A model generated the notes under the pieces. It was given only the letters and a program-made list of their open reading frames with translations, made no database searches and was not told the DNA's origin. From Schistosoma haematobium (taxonomy: Eukaryota; Platyhelminthes; Trematoda; Strigeidida; Schistosomatidae): a stretch of 64,000 bases of DNA. Below, one piece after another: positions 35,801 to 45,284 of this stretch. The stretch is from positions 27,291,536 through 27,355,535 of the forward strand of contig NC_067198.1 of assembly GCF_000699445.3 (NCBI RefSeq). Direction: 5' to 3'. The position numbers were made by a program, and so were the translations under genes. Each line of letters starts with the position of its first letter. Position 1 is the stretch's first letter.

Positions 35801-38238
35801 ACTCTACATCAACTTTATTGACTACGAAAAGGCATTTGATAGCGTGGACAGAACAACACTATGGAAGCTTCTTCGACACTACGGCGAGCCTCGGAAGATA
35901 GTCAATATCATACGGAATTCCTATGATGGATTAAACTGCAAAATCTTGCATGAAGGACAGTTGACTAACTTGTTCGAAGTAAAGACCGGTGTTAGGCAAG
36001 GTTGCTTACTCTCACCCTTTCTCTTTCTCCTGGTGATCGACTGGATCATGAAGACGTCAACATCTGGAGGAAAGCACGGGATACAATGGACATCTAGGAT
36101 GCAGTTGGACGATCTAGACTTCTCAGATGATCTGGCCCTTCTATCGCAAACGCAACAACAGATGCAGGAGAAGACGAACAGTGTGGCAGCAGCCTCAGCA
36201 GCAGTAGGTCTCAATATACACAAAGGGAAAAGCAAGATTCTCCGATACAACACAGCATGCAACAATCCAATCACAGTTGACGGAGGAGATTTGGAAGATG
36301 TAAAAACCTTTACATATTTGGGCAGCATCACTGATGAACAGGGTGGATCTGATGCAGATGTGAAGGCGCGGATCGGCAAAGTAAGAGCAGCATATTTACA
36401 ACTGAGGAACATCTGGAGCTCAAAGCAACTGTCAACCAACACCAAGGTCAGGATTTTCAATACAAATGTCAAGACAGTTCTACTGTATGGGGCAGAAACC
36501 TGGAGAACTACGAAAGCCATCATCCAGAAAATACAGGTGTTTATTAACAGTTGTCTACGCAAAGTACTTCGGATCTGTTGGCCGGAAACTATTAGCAACA
36601 GCCTACTGTGGGAGAGAACAAACCAGATCCCAGTGGAGGAAGAAATCAGGAAGAAGCGCTGGAAGTGGATAGGACACACATTGAGGAAAGCACCCAACTG
36701 CGTCACAAGATAAGCCCTCACATGGAATCCTCAAGGCCAAAGGAGAAGAGGAAGACCAAAGAACACAATACGCCGGGAAATGGAGATAGACATGCGAAAA
36801 ATGAACGAGAATTGGATGGAACTAGAAAAGAAGGCCGGTCGGTGGCTTATGCTCCATTAGGAATAATAGGCGTAAGTTAGTAAGTTGCTTTCATATGTAT
36901 ACGAACTCCAAGTGCTTTGTTAAACAAACGATTATCTGGCTGATAATATGATTTTATGTTTTCAGTCACGAAAAATGTGTCTGGTATAATGTGATTTTAT
37001 GGGTCGAGTATCCAGTCTAATGATCATACTATTATCGTATTCCGGTATCGTATGGCGAATTGAAAAGTCTTTTGCTGTTATATTACAAAGATATCTGAAA
37101 CCTATTTCGGAAAACTGAACCGACATCTTCCGCATGCCCACTAAACATTAACTTCTTGAGAACAGCACAAACTTTAGCAGAAACATCTTGTCGAGCCAAT
37201 TTGAATTCAAGTAGTATTTCTCACGTCTGACTAAGAGCAACTATTTATTTCTGAAGACTACTGGTTACAAAGAATAATGAATTTATGTGATCGAAAAGCG
37301 TAAACGAAGTAAACCAAATGTCATTTTCTAGTGGGAATCTTATGGGAAGTTAAAAAGCAAAGGAACATAACCTTGGTAGGATTCACAAGAATCAGAAACG
37401 TCCCACCAATTAAGACAAAGAAATGAGACCCTTTAAGACGATCCCAAATTGGCGACCTCAATTATATCACTGAAGGTATAGGTGTTAAAGTTAGAATCAG
37501 ATCTTTAGTCTCAACCTTTTAGTTATCACAAACCTTCAGTTGGCAACTTTCGCCTTAATTGCCTGTATTGTTAACATTCAATTGTCTTATATTAAGAAAT
37601 TCAGTTTCTGACTTGTATATAGCTCAAAGATAAACCGTTGAGCAATTATCTTAAGTTTTACCGAACGTTCTTTACCGAGTTACATGCCAATTTGCATTGA
37701 TAAATAGTTGAACAGGAGTCGTCACATCGGTTAGCGAACAATAGAAAACTTAGCTGTACCATATTTTACGCGCTTCCACCTACAGTAAGTGACTGAACAA
37801 AATCAGAATTGACTAAACTGGTATTTTAAATTCATTTTCAATCACCGAACTGGAGTTTAGAAGTTGTTAAGAGCTATGTTTGATTTTGTTGATCACTCAA
37901 ATACTGTCCTTCTTTATTCTTTCAGTACAATTTAATTGGTATCGCTGATAAATATCAACAAATAAAATGGAATATAACTATCACGTATCCTGCCAAATAG
38001 CTAAATTTGTATCTACGATAAATAAATGTAGGGTAAACGTAACTTTAGTCTATATGCGGGACCATATAGAAGTTCACATGAAATCGTACCTTAAATGTAG
38101 TGCAGGTAAGGGTCCAATTGACTTATCTCCACAAATCCATATACTGAGATCAACAGCAACAGAATCGCAGCCAATTTTGGATAAGGGGCGGTATTCTTGG
38201 ACAGATGAGAGTATTCCCCATAATCCATGGACTCCCAT
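14828..38238 (-). CDS. GEN1: GEN1-type Holliday-junction resolvase, 10 exons, 676 aa
   Basis: XPG/Rad2-family nuclease; GEN1 cuts Holliday junctions and 5' flaps during recombination repair. Exons in transcript order: 38238-38090, 32626-32510, 30952-30877, 30282-30193, 28230-28144, 27106-26762, 24603-24332, 22045-21984, 17606-17216 and 15269-14828. They total 2031 nt, all GT-AG with matching phases. The N-terminus is [10 protein letters not shown], with the family-typical Gly after Met; an in-frame ATG at 38298 is therefore rejected. Catalytic acidic residues seen: D30 (AVDLSIW), D71 (VLDG), E132/E134 (PGEAEAMC), D153/D155 ([10 protein letters not shown]) and D206 (LLGCDY). A helix-hairpin-helix follows ([14 protein letters not shown]). 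KWKRPDP lies in exon 7. Residues about 379-480 ([20 protein letters not shown]) match the GEN1 chromodomain region. The Ser/Lys-rich C-terminus from about 480 is not conserved. The last exon depends on reading GT|GTAAGT at 17216; without splicing the protein ends one codon later. Introns are full of mobile elements. Confidence 0.93.
15400..16045 (+). mobile_element. Decayed RTE 3' portion
   Basis: The plus frame with stops reads [12 protein letters not shown] and later [13 protein letters not shown], matching the C-terminal part of the RTE at 19.0-21.9 kb ([25 protein letters not shown]). An untranslated tail follows. The block 15773-16038 is identical to 25617-25882. It lies in GEN1 intron 9, antisense to the gene. 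Confidence 0.7.
15773..16038 (+). repeat. 266-bp identical dispersed repeat, copy 1
   Basis: I compared this base by base with 25617-25882 and found no difference. Sequence left of it is homologous but clearly diverged; sequence right of it is different. It is part of the RTE tail. Confidence 0.85.
18085..18265 (+). mobile_element. 3' end fragment of SR2-like RTE
   Basis: Matches the last 150 bp or so of the SR2-like element at 33.7-36.9 kb (agaaatggagacagacatg, gaacaaaaattggatag, ggcctatg). It ends with the characteristic ggcgtaagtaa tail. It is 5' truncated and lies in GEN1 intron 8. Confidence 0.7.
19009..19023 (+). repeat. Target-site duplication, 3' side of RTE
   Basis: The 15-bp sequence caactaagttaaact, repeated exactly at 21857-21871. 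Confidence 0.85.
19024..21856 (-). mobile_element. 5'-truncated RTE-type LINE, 2.8 kb
   Basis: A non-LTR retrotransposon reads on the minus strand. It starts within the endonuclease domain (5' truncation at about 21856) and ends in the A-rich tail with (TTTA)n at 19024-19040. Exact 15-bp target-site duplications flank it. It is inserted in GEN1 intron 8, in the same orientation as the gene, only about 130 nt beyond the exon 8 donor. The 8.8-9.5 kb element shows what the missing 5' region looks like. Confidence 0.92.
19633..21798 (-). pseudogene. RTE endonuclease/reverse transcriptase ORF, truncated, 721 aa
   Basis: Residues 11-18 (GDLNAQVG) and 108-110 (SDH) belong to the C-terminal half of an APE-type endonuclease; its N-terminal half is missing. 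Reverse transcriptase motifs follow: [13 protein letters not shown] (340-352), NYRGISLLP (398-406), [13 protein letters not shown] (466-478), [13 protein letters not shown] (524-536) and the catalytic YADD (569-572). At 19633-19635 an in-frame TAG interrupts it. The same frame continues to 19411 ([17 protein letters not shown]), and a one-base shift near 19425 is needed to reach the final [14 protein letters not shown]. Apart from these two lesions and the 5' truncation, the RT domain is intact. Confidence 0.88.
21857..21871 (+). repeat. Target-site duplication, 5' side of RTE
   Basis: Second copy of caactaagttaaact. Confidence 0.85.
22050..23885. other. GEN1 intron 7, nothing further recognised
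   Basis: AT-rich intronic DNA between exon 8 and the hammerhead SINE. The 71-codon ORF at 22675-22890 has no recognisable domain. The somewhat GC-richer stretch 22700-22870 may be an unidentified repeat. Confidence 0.35.
23888..24090 (-). mobile_element. Sm-alpha-like SINE: tRNA-like head plus hammerhead
   Basis: On the minus strand there is a box A (tagctaagtggataacg, about 24045-24028) and a box B (gagttcgagtccc, about 24003-23991). Together they form a tRNA-derived internal Pol III promoter. A complete hammerhead motif follows. This is the arrangement described for schistosome Sm-alpha repeats. The element lies in GEN1 intron 7, in the gene's orientation, and joins the palindromic tail at 24091-24308. 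Confidence 0.88.
23898..23966 (-). ncRNA. Hammerhead ribozyme, lineage 1, core intact
   Basis: Read on the minus strand: stem I catccag, core CTGACGAG, stem II TCC-CGAACA-GGA, C-GAAA, a short self-complementary stem III ACGCGCGT, cleavage triplet GTC, then ctggattcca pairing back to stem I. All invariant positions are present. It is type I with the very short stem III typical of mobile-element hammerheads, so cleavage on transcription is plausible. Confidence 0.88.
24091..24308. repeat. Palindrome with arms of about 95 bp from SINE tails
   Basis: Arm 24091-24188 and arm 24212-24308 are reverse complements apart from a few differences near the centre; about 23 nt separate them. Both arms are the tail of the Sm-alpha-like element (cccattgatgt, gatcagtctcttat), placed head to head. 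The outer end lies 24 nt from the GEN1 exon 7 donor at 24332. Confidence 0.9.
25560..25890 (+). mobile_element. Decayed RTE tail, second copy
   Basis: Homologous to 15720-16040. The block 25617-25882 is identical to 15773-16038. It lies in GEN1 intron 6, antisense to the gene. Confidence 0.7.
25617..25882 (+). repeat. 266-bp identical dispersed repeat, copy 2
   Basis: Identical, by eye, to 15773-16038. Confidence 0.85.
25945..26436 (-). mobile_element. Solo LTR, 492 bp, orientation opposite to the one at 28.9 kb
   Basis: Ends TGTTAT...ATAACA. The 5-bp duplication tagtc lies on both sides (25940-25944 and 26437-26441). That is the signature of an LTR retrotransposon insertion later reduced to one LTR by recombination. 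It differs from the reverse complement of 28898-29389 at about three positions, all near one end. No internal retroviral-type coding region adjoins it. It lies in GEN1 intron 6. The minus label is relative to the other copy. Confidence 0.9.
28898..29389 (+). mobile_element. Solo LTR, 492 bp
   Basis: Starts TGTTATGTCCC and ends TTATAACA, with the 5-bp duplication gttgg on both sides (28893-28897 and 29390-29394). The duplication differs from that of the other copy, so the two were independent insertions. On the plus strand a TATA-like ggtatataac is followed closely by AATAAA (about 29209), so transcription may run in this direction. It lies in GEN1 intron 4, antisense to the gene. Confidence 0.9.
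29680..30028 (+). mobile_element. Short SINE sharing the RTE 3' tail
   Basis: About 340 bp that recurs in reverse orientation at 43.38-43.68 kb. Shared blocks include gaaaatc-tgattcaaaa, tgcatctcctgacgtc, and tgtggcgcatat with the final ttgtgccaatatttaggtg. The last about 60 bp, with the (AAAT)n end, resembles the tail of the RTE at 19.0 kb, suggesting mobilisation by that LINE. The 5' part is not clearly tRNA-like. The 61-62-codon ORFs on both strands are incidental. It lies in GEN1 intron 4. Confidence 0.7.
33778..33835 (+). promoter_or_regulatory. Conserved hairpin in RTE leader
   Basis: ATGGGG (33780-33785) and CCCCAT (33793-33798) form a stem around loop TTAGCGA. The loop is complementary to CGCTAA downstream, at 33816 and 33827, so a pseudoknot is possible. 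The same stem and loop appear in the other copy near 51860-51880. The role is unknown. Confidence 0.45.
34004..36713 (+). pseudogene. Broken endonuclease-RT ORF of SR2-like RTE
   Basis: The open pieces are 34004-34522 (endonuclease), 34428-35291 (end of endonuclease with SDHQLL, then linker), 35313-35576, 35713-35901 and 35844-36713. The last piece has [13 protein letters not shown], the altered DFSDDLALL box and the C-terminal [14 protein letters not shown]. Each break can be placed against the 48.7-51.8 kb copy, where the frame is continuous. Confidence 0.88.
36886..38089. other. GEN1 intron 1, proximal part
   Basis: AT-rich intronic DNA between the RTE tail and exon 1. Nothing recognised. 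Confidence 0.35.
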
Positions 38239-39855
38239 TGTGAAGCTAGAGATCAAGTAACGTGCGAACTCCCAGCCCTTCCTGTTTTTCGAACTCAAAA
38301 GACCTCTATGTGCTATAACATGAGAGGAAGGTAGGCCATACCTAGTTGTGAAATAAAATTAAACCCAAATCAAGATAAAAGAAAAAATGATGGATTAGTG
38401 AACTCCCAAACAAAACGAAAGATCCCATACAAGTTGTGTTACTATTTCAACTACTAAGGCACTGGTGGTAATAAACATATGCTATATAGCATGATCCACA
38501 ACAGTAACTGGGCTTTACGTTTCATATCAAAGAGGTACAATAACTCCAAACATCACTGATATGTTCACTACGACGATGGATACTCAGAAACTGACATAAC
38601 TCATATAGTAGGTAAGTTTCGTAGAAAATTGTGTAAACATTTTCAGAATATAGCTAACAAGTGGGAGTTAAATGTCACAAGGAACATCTATATGGTTTGT
38701 CATGGAGGTATAACTCATTTCCCTTATTCGGCTGTATTACCTCAGAAAGTGAAATGGTATTTTTTTAAAGCACATACCGTTTTTCCTGACCAAGTCCATC
38801 GTAAAAAAAATTTAGTTCCTTGATAACGTGCGTAAATACGAACAGTGGTGATATTCAAGCTAAGAGCAGATAATACCGCGTAACTTACTTGGCGTAAATG
38901 AAAGCAAAAACAGAATTTTTGACGCGAATTTAAGTGGTACTTTTGAAATGAGCAAGACTATATTTTATGGATGACCTTTGAACAATACTAAAATGACCTT
39001 CACGTGTCCACCTACCCAACCCCCAAACATCTAAGTTTGGGGAAATTCGAAGTCTTCCTCAATATTTCCCCAGAATCTTATAGTCCTTCGAGTTTGTCCT
39101 CCCAACCTTGTGAAAGACTACTATATTTTCTGAGACTTTGGGGAAAACCCCAAAATCTACCCAAAGTTCCCCAAAATTGGGAGATTGCAATCTCTCATGC
39201 AATCTACCCATGGGTACTTACTAGGCCTAGTACATGAGGGTTATATATTAGTGTGAGAAATTAGGATTAACACTTGAATGTTGGGGTTAAGAGTTGGACT
39301 TAATAATACCATCAAGAAACATCAGCTATAAGGCCAAAATAGTATTTAGCCAAATGAGTGAATGCATTTCGCGCCAAAATCCAAGATCTGATCTCTTAAA
39401 TGTGGTTGTGTCGTCCATGAAATATAGTCTAGCACGCAAATCTCACTTGTATTGTTATCTATTCACTGATTTATGGAGATAAGTGGAAAATGGGCATATT
39501 CTTTCAGGACAATAACTAGCATCACAAATATGATGTGAAGTGACGCAACAAACGAAATATGCGCTTTCAGTCTTCAATAGGAAGGGTCCAAACGTGTCAA
39601 GTGGTTATGGACGAAATAGACGGAGATTTTGCTTGACGGGCTTCTGTATCTAGTGGCAGTGGATCACTGATGCTTCTAGGTGGAAACTTAGGTATATTAA
39701 CCATAAAAGAGGAAAATGAAAAAAAGGTAAATCATAGTAAGATACTATCCTTAATCCTTAAAAATATATCAAGTTTTCTCTTGAAGAACTCCTGGGAATT
39801 CACTCGAACTAACTCATCGGGCAGAGAATTGCATTATTTAAATACTCTTGAGAAG
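38239..39855. other. GEN1 upstream region
   Basis: It should contain the GEN1 promoter. I see no clear TATA element. The stretch 39010-39190 is unusual, with many short C4/G4 runs, the palindrome gagattgcaatctc and several internal inverted matches. The small ORFs here (64-77 codons) show no domain. Confidence 0.35.
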
Positions 39856-39859
39856 GAGA

Positions 39860-40620
39860 AGGTGTGTCTATAGTCCGTCCTTTCGTGTTGTATCTGCAGT
39901 TCTGGGTGTTACCCCTAAGGTTTGTATTGAGAGTAAGCTTAAGTAGATGTTTGAGATGTCCAGAAGTCTTTATGATAATGAAGGCCATTGAAACGTTACC
40001 TCCAACAAGTTAGTATTCTAATGGATAAGGGTTCATTGATTGGAGTCGCTCTTCGTAAGACCTGAATTTGAGTTCCAAGACTGATTTCGTGGCTCGCAGT
40101 TGGACACGTACCAGAGTGTCCTTATCTTTGTAAAGAGAGGGAGAAAATACTGTATCCCGCATTTTAAATGAGGACGAATGAAACTGTTGAGAATTATGTG
40201 GAAATTCCTTCAGCCAAGCTGACCAAAAATGCGGTTCGATGTTCCCAGTGCAAGGTTTGCTCGGAAGACGTTTCTGTCACAGTTAGCGTAAGACTTCAAA
40301 TCGTAATGTACCATCACTCCTAAATCTTTTTCAACTCAGGATACTCCTAGAGGAGAGTCACCTAAGTTGTAGCTGTAGTTTGTAACATGTCTCAAATGGA
40401 CTACTTTACACTTTGAAGTCTCAAAGGTGAGTCTGTTATCTCCATAGTACCGTAGTATAAGGTGTAATACTGCTTTGAAATTTTGTCGGAGTATTTCACC
40501 ACGCAGAATGAGAGCATACCAGTGACATCCCAACCAAACGTGCACTGTTTCTGTGACACTGCCCCGCGAAGTCTTCAATGACATGCCCAGTTGAAATAGT
40601 GTCCAACTGCTCAAGATTTG
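39860..40620 (-). mobile_element. CR1/SR1-like LINE fragment, decayed
   Basis: On the minus strand, read with shifts: KCKVVHLRHVTNYSYNLGD, SPLGVS, EKDLGVMVHYDLKS, NVFRANLALG, RATKSVLELKFRSYEERL. This is the region downstream of the reverse transcriptase catalytic box in CR1-type LINEs such as schistosome SR1. Many stops and shifts; no ends found. Confidence 0.7.
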
Positions 40621-41521
40621 ACTCCACTGCGGAACCAGTATTATAACTAGAAGTATTCAAATTGATTCGCAAACTAAGAGTTCCCGGAATGGTACAATTT
40701 AAGACGGGTAGAACTATATGAACATAACTGAACGTTGTAAGATCCATTTTGAATGTTTTGTGTGTTTGTGAAAATCCCTCCATGCATATACTTGCACTTC
40801 GTTCCTATTGATCCCCTTTGTTGTACATTGTTGGTTTTTTGATTACATTTGAGTTGTTAATATTTGCATTTTATCATAGTTTTTATTTTATTACGCCTTC
40901 ACTAAGTTTTTGTGCTTCTTCCCGAACTGTATCTACGTTGTTTTAGTTGACGCTTGTTCTTGGCGGTAGCCATATTGATTTGCTCCTCCTTTTGTGTGTG
41001 TTCTATCTAGTCAGGATAGAATAACGTTCATTTGTTGTGACTGGTAACTTTCCCTCATCGTTTATCAACTTCTTTATTTATTGTAATTTAGGTTTGATTG
41101 ATTGAACAATTATTGGTTGAATAGCCGGGTGGTAATATTTGTTTAGGTAACGATTTACATATAAATTTATGATGAATTATAGAACCGCTATTTACCCGAT
41201 TACTTGTTTTGATTTCGACGGGAAAGGGCGCGTGTCTAACTTACCTGGAAGGCTATTCAGCAGTCCAAACCTTAGTTTGGATCTTACAAACGTATTGTAT
41301 TCGGAACTCCTAATCATCGGGGAATCAAACACAAAAGAATAAATAATTCGTACTATAGAAGCGTTGTTTGATTTAAATACTGGCAGTTATTCATGGATTA
41401 TTCATTAAGCGGTGGTCAATGCAGTGTTTACCTAGCTCTTGATGTCCATCACCTTCTGTGCCGCTTTTCTAGATGTCCGAAAAACTAGTCAGATCTGGAC
41501 TCCATACTTTGTATAATTGAT

Positions 41522-41921
41522 GAAAAGTACAACTTACTTTAGTACGCTTAATCCGACGTAAATCACTGACACCGTCACGAATTTGTAGGGCAACAGATGC
41601 ATTTATCCAACTACAACAATAACCACAGACCGGATACAGAACCCCGAACAATGTTATATCAACAGTGTTAGACGATTTAAGTCTTTAAAATTCATTTCTT
41701 TACATTTTGAACGAGAACACACACCAATCTATTCCAAGAATGAGGAGTGACTGTCGTTTAAACTGAATTACGTACATCCATACATTAAATGTCAACAAAT
41801 GTATCAAAGAAGGATAAAGTTCGACACAGCACAAACTGTGGTTTGATTTTAGTTCGTTGCAGATTATTACCGAGAACTGTAGAATATCTTCTCCAATACT
41901 TAAAACACCTGACCTAGTCAT
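41522..41921 (-). other. Possible two-exon gene piece, uncertain
   Basis: A candidate first exon starts at ATG 41921 (MTRSGVLSIGEDILQFS), just after an in-frame TGA, and ends at a GTAATA donor. A second open segment ends at a good donor, AAA|GTAAGT near 41521. It reads SSNTVDITLFGVLYPVCG then WINASVALQIRDGVSDLRR, which looks protein-like. I could not find an acceptor whose phase joins the two, and I recognise no family. It may be part of a real minus-strand gene upstream of GEN1 or chance. Confidence 0.25.
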
Positions 41922-43379
41922 CGTGCTATTTCACACTCGTCATCAAAGTTGATATCCAAGCTGTAGAAAACGTATTCCTTTTATTTGATCCTGTGTCAAA
42001 CTAAACCAGTCTGAGACATGGCTACTGATCCACTAGCTTCACAACTGACCGTTACAACTGGGCAAATTACAATGACTGACCAAGTGAAGGATACAATTTG
42101 AAGTACAAATGATCATCAGGAGTCTTTCAATATCTGAATTCTTTAGATTTACTAACTGCGCTAGCTGACTATAAGATGGCAGTAAATTCACTCTCCATGA
42201 CAGAGGGCTAAGTAAAGAGTGAACTCGATCCTTTATGCAACTAAGAATTTGAACTTACAGGAGGATTGTGCTGGTGATTAATTTAAACCTTTCTACTCTT
42301 ATCTACTCACATTTATACAATTCTGTCTATCAAATGAAGTGAAAGTTTTCCCTTGGTTAGCATCATAATAAAAGTCGCAAGTGCATATACGTATTCGACA
42401 GTTATTATTGAATCAAATGAGCCTAGTGTGATTTTACATACACCAACTACCACAACTGATTGAGAATATTTCATCGAATAAGTCACAGTTCATTAAGAAA
42501 TCGCTCATCTCATTTGAACAAATATGAATAGTGGAGAACATAGAAATTAGTGAAGCCTCCAAAACCTTAAGAGAGAGAAACAGTTTGCTTTAAAATTCGC
42601 TAATTTGTATCATTAGCTTGAGAACCTACTGCAAATGTAGTGACTGTAAATAACAGTCTAATTAAATCGCCACTCACTGACGATGGTACAGGTATTCAGT
42701 GTTTGACAGCGCTTTTACCAGTAACACCTTCTAATATAACTCGTTCCCACCAAGAAAAATCAAAAGACTGAATTGAGGAGATCAGAAGTTGTATTTGACG
42801 ATTGCCAATATATCGGAATTATCTGATCTAATCTGGCTAGCGATTGCAGTAGCAGTTGAGCAGGGCGTTCCCACACGTGATCTGGTGCGGATGCATGACC
42901 GAGCGCCTTCAGCTAGGTGAGTCCACTAAAACTAATCTGGTCAGCATCCAATGTCGAAAACTTACAGAGCTATTTATTTTGGGGAATTATTAACCGCTTC
43001 ATCGCCGTAGACACTGAAGAGGAAAACAAATATTTATCCAATTACTTTGAGGGCATTTGTTTCGGGAGATCTACATAACTAGGTGATCACATTCAGCCAA
43101 TTATTCAACTTATTTTGGTTGATGTTTCGTATATCTCCTATACTTGGTTTGCTTCTCTCTAACACCCGTCCATAATTCAAAAGACAACAGTTTGATCGCA
43201 ATAGAACCACTGTTTAGACACAAAATATATGAAATACATTAATTATCCAGAAATTTGAATAGTTTGGTAACACGGATATAAAGCCTGATTTGCGCTTATT
43301 AGAGTTGATGCAATCAACGGCTAAAAGCAGTAGTTATCTGTTCAGCAGAGAATGCCATTCTAAATCTTAAGGATTTTAT

Positions 43380-43680
43380 TTATTTATTTATTTAGTAAAG
43401 CATATAATCATTGGATCATAGGGGCACCAAACAGATATGCGCCACATAAATCATTCGATTTTTGTGGAAGACAGAATACTGCCCAGTGTCTCTAAACCCC
43501 AAGCCTTGGACCTAAAGGTCTGGCAGTGGAGTGACGTCAGGAGATACAGCCCTATGTTAGCTCGTGACCAACAACTGGTTCATACGCTATTTATTCCCTC
43601 AAGATCTTGTAGACGTTTTTGAATCGTGATTTTCCGACTCCCCTACGGGGACTCTCCGTGTCCACGATTTAACTTGAGTC
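43380..43680 (-). mobile_element. Short SINE sharing the RTE 3' tail, second copy
   Basis: Reverse complement of the element at 29.68-30.03 kb, with moderate divergence. On the plus strand it begins with (TTTA)n at 43378-43396, then ggggcacca and tatgcgccacat, as in the RTE tail. The aggagatacagccctatg block follows and it ends near ttttccgactcccctacggg. Confidence 0.7.
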
Positions 43681-43826
43681 ACATCCTGGGCCACTAAAGT
43701 GATCTCACAATTGTCCCACTATTACTAATACATATGGAAATTCGTGTATGCCCTTTATTTTGTCGTCATTTAGATTGGACGGTGTTGTCGACGGGTTCTT
43801 CACTTTAGTGGCCCAGGATCTGACTC
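43676..43826. repeat. Inverted repeat with 27-bp arms
   Basis: gagtcacatcctgggccact (43676 on) and its near reverse complement agtggcccaggatctgactc (ending 43826) flank about 97 bp. It may be the terminal repeats of a small element or a foldback. Confidence 0.6.
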
Positions 43827-44109
43827 ATTAAATCGTATGAATGTTTGTTATTAAATGATTGTTATTGAAATATATTTATCGCCTATCTTCGTATATAATC
43901 ATCGACTTAAATCACTTTAGTCAATAACGGAATTAAATAAGTCAAATAACGAAAATGGACTTTTGAATACATATATTTTGTTTATGAAGCGAATGGAATA
44001 GAGCGAGGCGAAACGACGTGTAATGGAGATGAAGGGAATCAATATTTATAGGCACACAAAAATAAGTTACAGAAATGTGATGAATGAGATAAGAAACGTA
44101 CACACACAT

Positions 44110-44900
44110 ATGCGCTCATACAAAAACGGTCAGGATTGAAAAGCGAATACTTACCAAGGTCGAAATACGACTCAACTAGAATGAATGGACTGGCCTGTCC
44201 GAAAGCTATAATAAGCTGTATGGGCTTAACATGTCAACTGACGCTACAGAAGAACACCAACCAAATCACACTTGGTGAAGAGACCCTGAAAAGGGTGGAA
44301 TCTTTCGCGTACCTAGTAAGCATCATTGATTAACAAGGAGGATCCGATGCAAACGAAAAGGCGAGGACTGGCAAAGCAAGGACAGCACCCATACAATTGA
44401 CGAACATATGCAAATCAAAACAACTATCAAGCAATACAGAATTCAGTAACTTCAATACGAACGTCAAGACAGTTCTACTGTACGGAGCTGAAACGTGGAG
44501 ATCTACTGGAACCATCATCAAAACAGTGCAAGTATTTATAGATGATCGTTTACGCAAGATACTCAATGTTCGTTGGTCGGAAACTACCAGCAACAGCGTA
44601 CTGTGGAAGAGGACAAACCAGCTTTAAACTGATGAGGAAATTAAAAAACGTTGTTGGAAGTGGATAGGACATACATCGCAGAAATCACCAAACTGCATCA
44701 TGAGGCAAGAGCTAACTTAGAATCCTCAAGGGAAACGGAAAAGAAGAAGGCCGAAGAACATAGTACGTCGGGAATTGGAAGCGGATATGAAAAGGATAAA
44801 TAGCTACTGGAAAGGATTGCCCAGAACAGGGTTGGAAGGAGACTGCTGGTGGGCGGCCTATGCTTCCCTACGAGGGTTAACATGTAAGTATGTAAGTGCA
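44110..44900 (+). mobile_element. SR2-like RTE 3' fragment, decayed
   Basis: Frames at 44136-44627 and beyond read [36 protein letters not shown] and RKILNVRWSETTSNSVLWKRTNQL, then [15 protein letters not shown]. All match the C-terminal third of the SR2-like element at 48.7 kb. Several stops. The end carries the gtaagtatgtaag tail. Confidence 0.8.
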
Positions 44901-45284
44901 TATGTAACATGAAGATGGAGAACTATATGTTCCACACTACAGTTAAGCATCAGTTTGAGAATCATAATATATTCGATGGTTTTTTTGAAACTGTTTAGGA
45001 CATTTCAGTTACCCACACAGAAATCCAGAAATAAAAAGAAAAGATAACTTTCTAGCTGTTCTGTTAACAGAGTCAAACAATTTTGGAAAATATGTTTAAG
45101 TTGAGTCAACTTCAACAGACAACTCAATAACAAACAAATATAATTATTGCAAACAACTTGTCTTTTGTTCAGGGACAGTGTGACAGATTGTTTTTATTAC
45201 AGATTTACTAATAGTGTTTGTAGTATTACGGAATGAAGTAGAAAGATAAAGTGCTTGTTTTTAATTCAGTATGATTTTTATTCA

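Larger units (their letters stand above)
33733..36885 (+). mobile_element. SR2-like RTE LINE, nearly full length, inactive
   Basis: Collinear with the copy at 48.7-51.9 kb from the leader (cggtcccaagcccgga, 33745-33760) to the ggcgtaagttagtaag tail. It encodes an endonuclease (34004 onward: [27 protein letters not shown]) and a reverse transcriptase. It is broken by a frameshift near 34500, an in-frame TAG at 35289, a stop at 35574, further shifts near 35700-35850 and a TAA at 36711. The RT box reads FSDD instead of FADD. It lies in GEN1 intron 1, antisense to the gene. Confidence 0.9.

Noticed and set aside
35921..36721. 266-codon minus ORF
   Set aside because: Antisense of the SR2-like RT region; its composition follows the coding strand.
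38239..38298. Upstream in-frame ATG for GEN1
   Set aside because: XPG-family proteins begin MG at the active site edge, so the start is placed at 38238.
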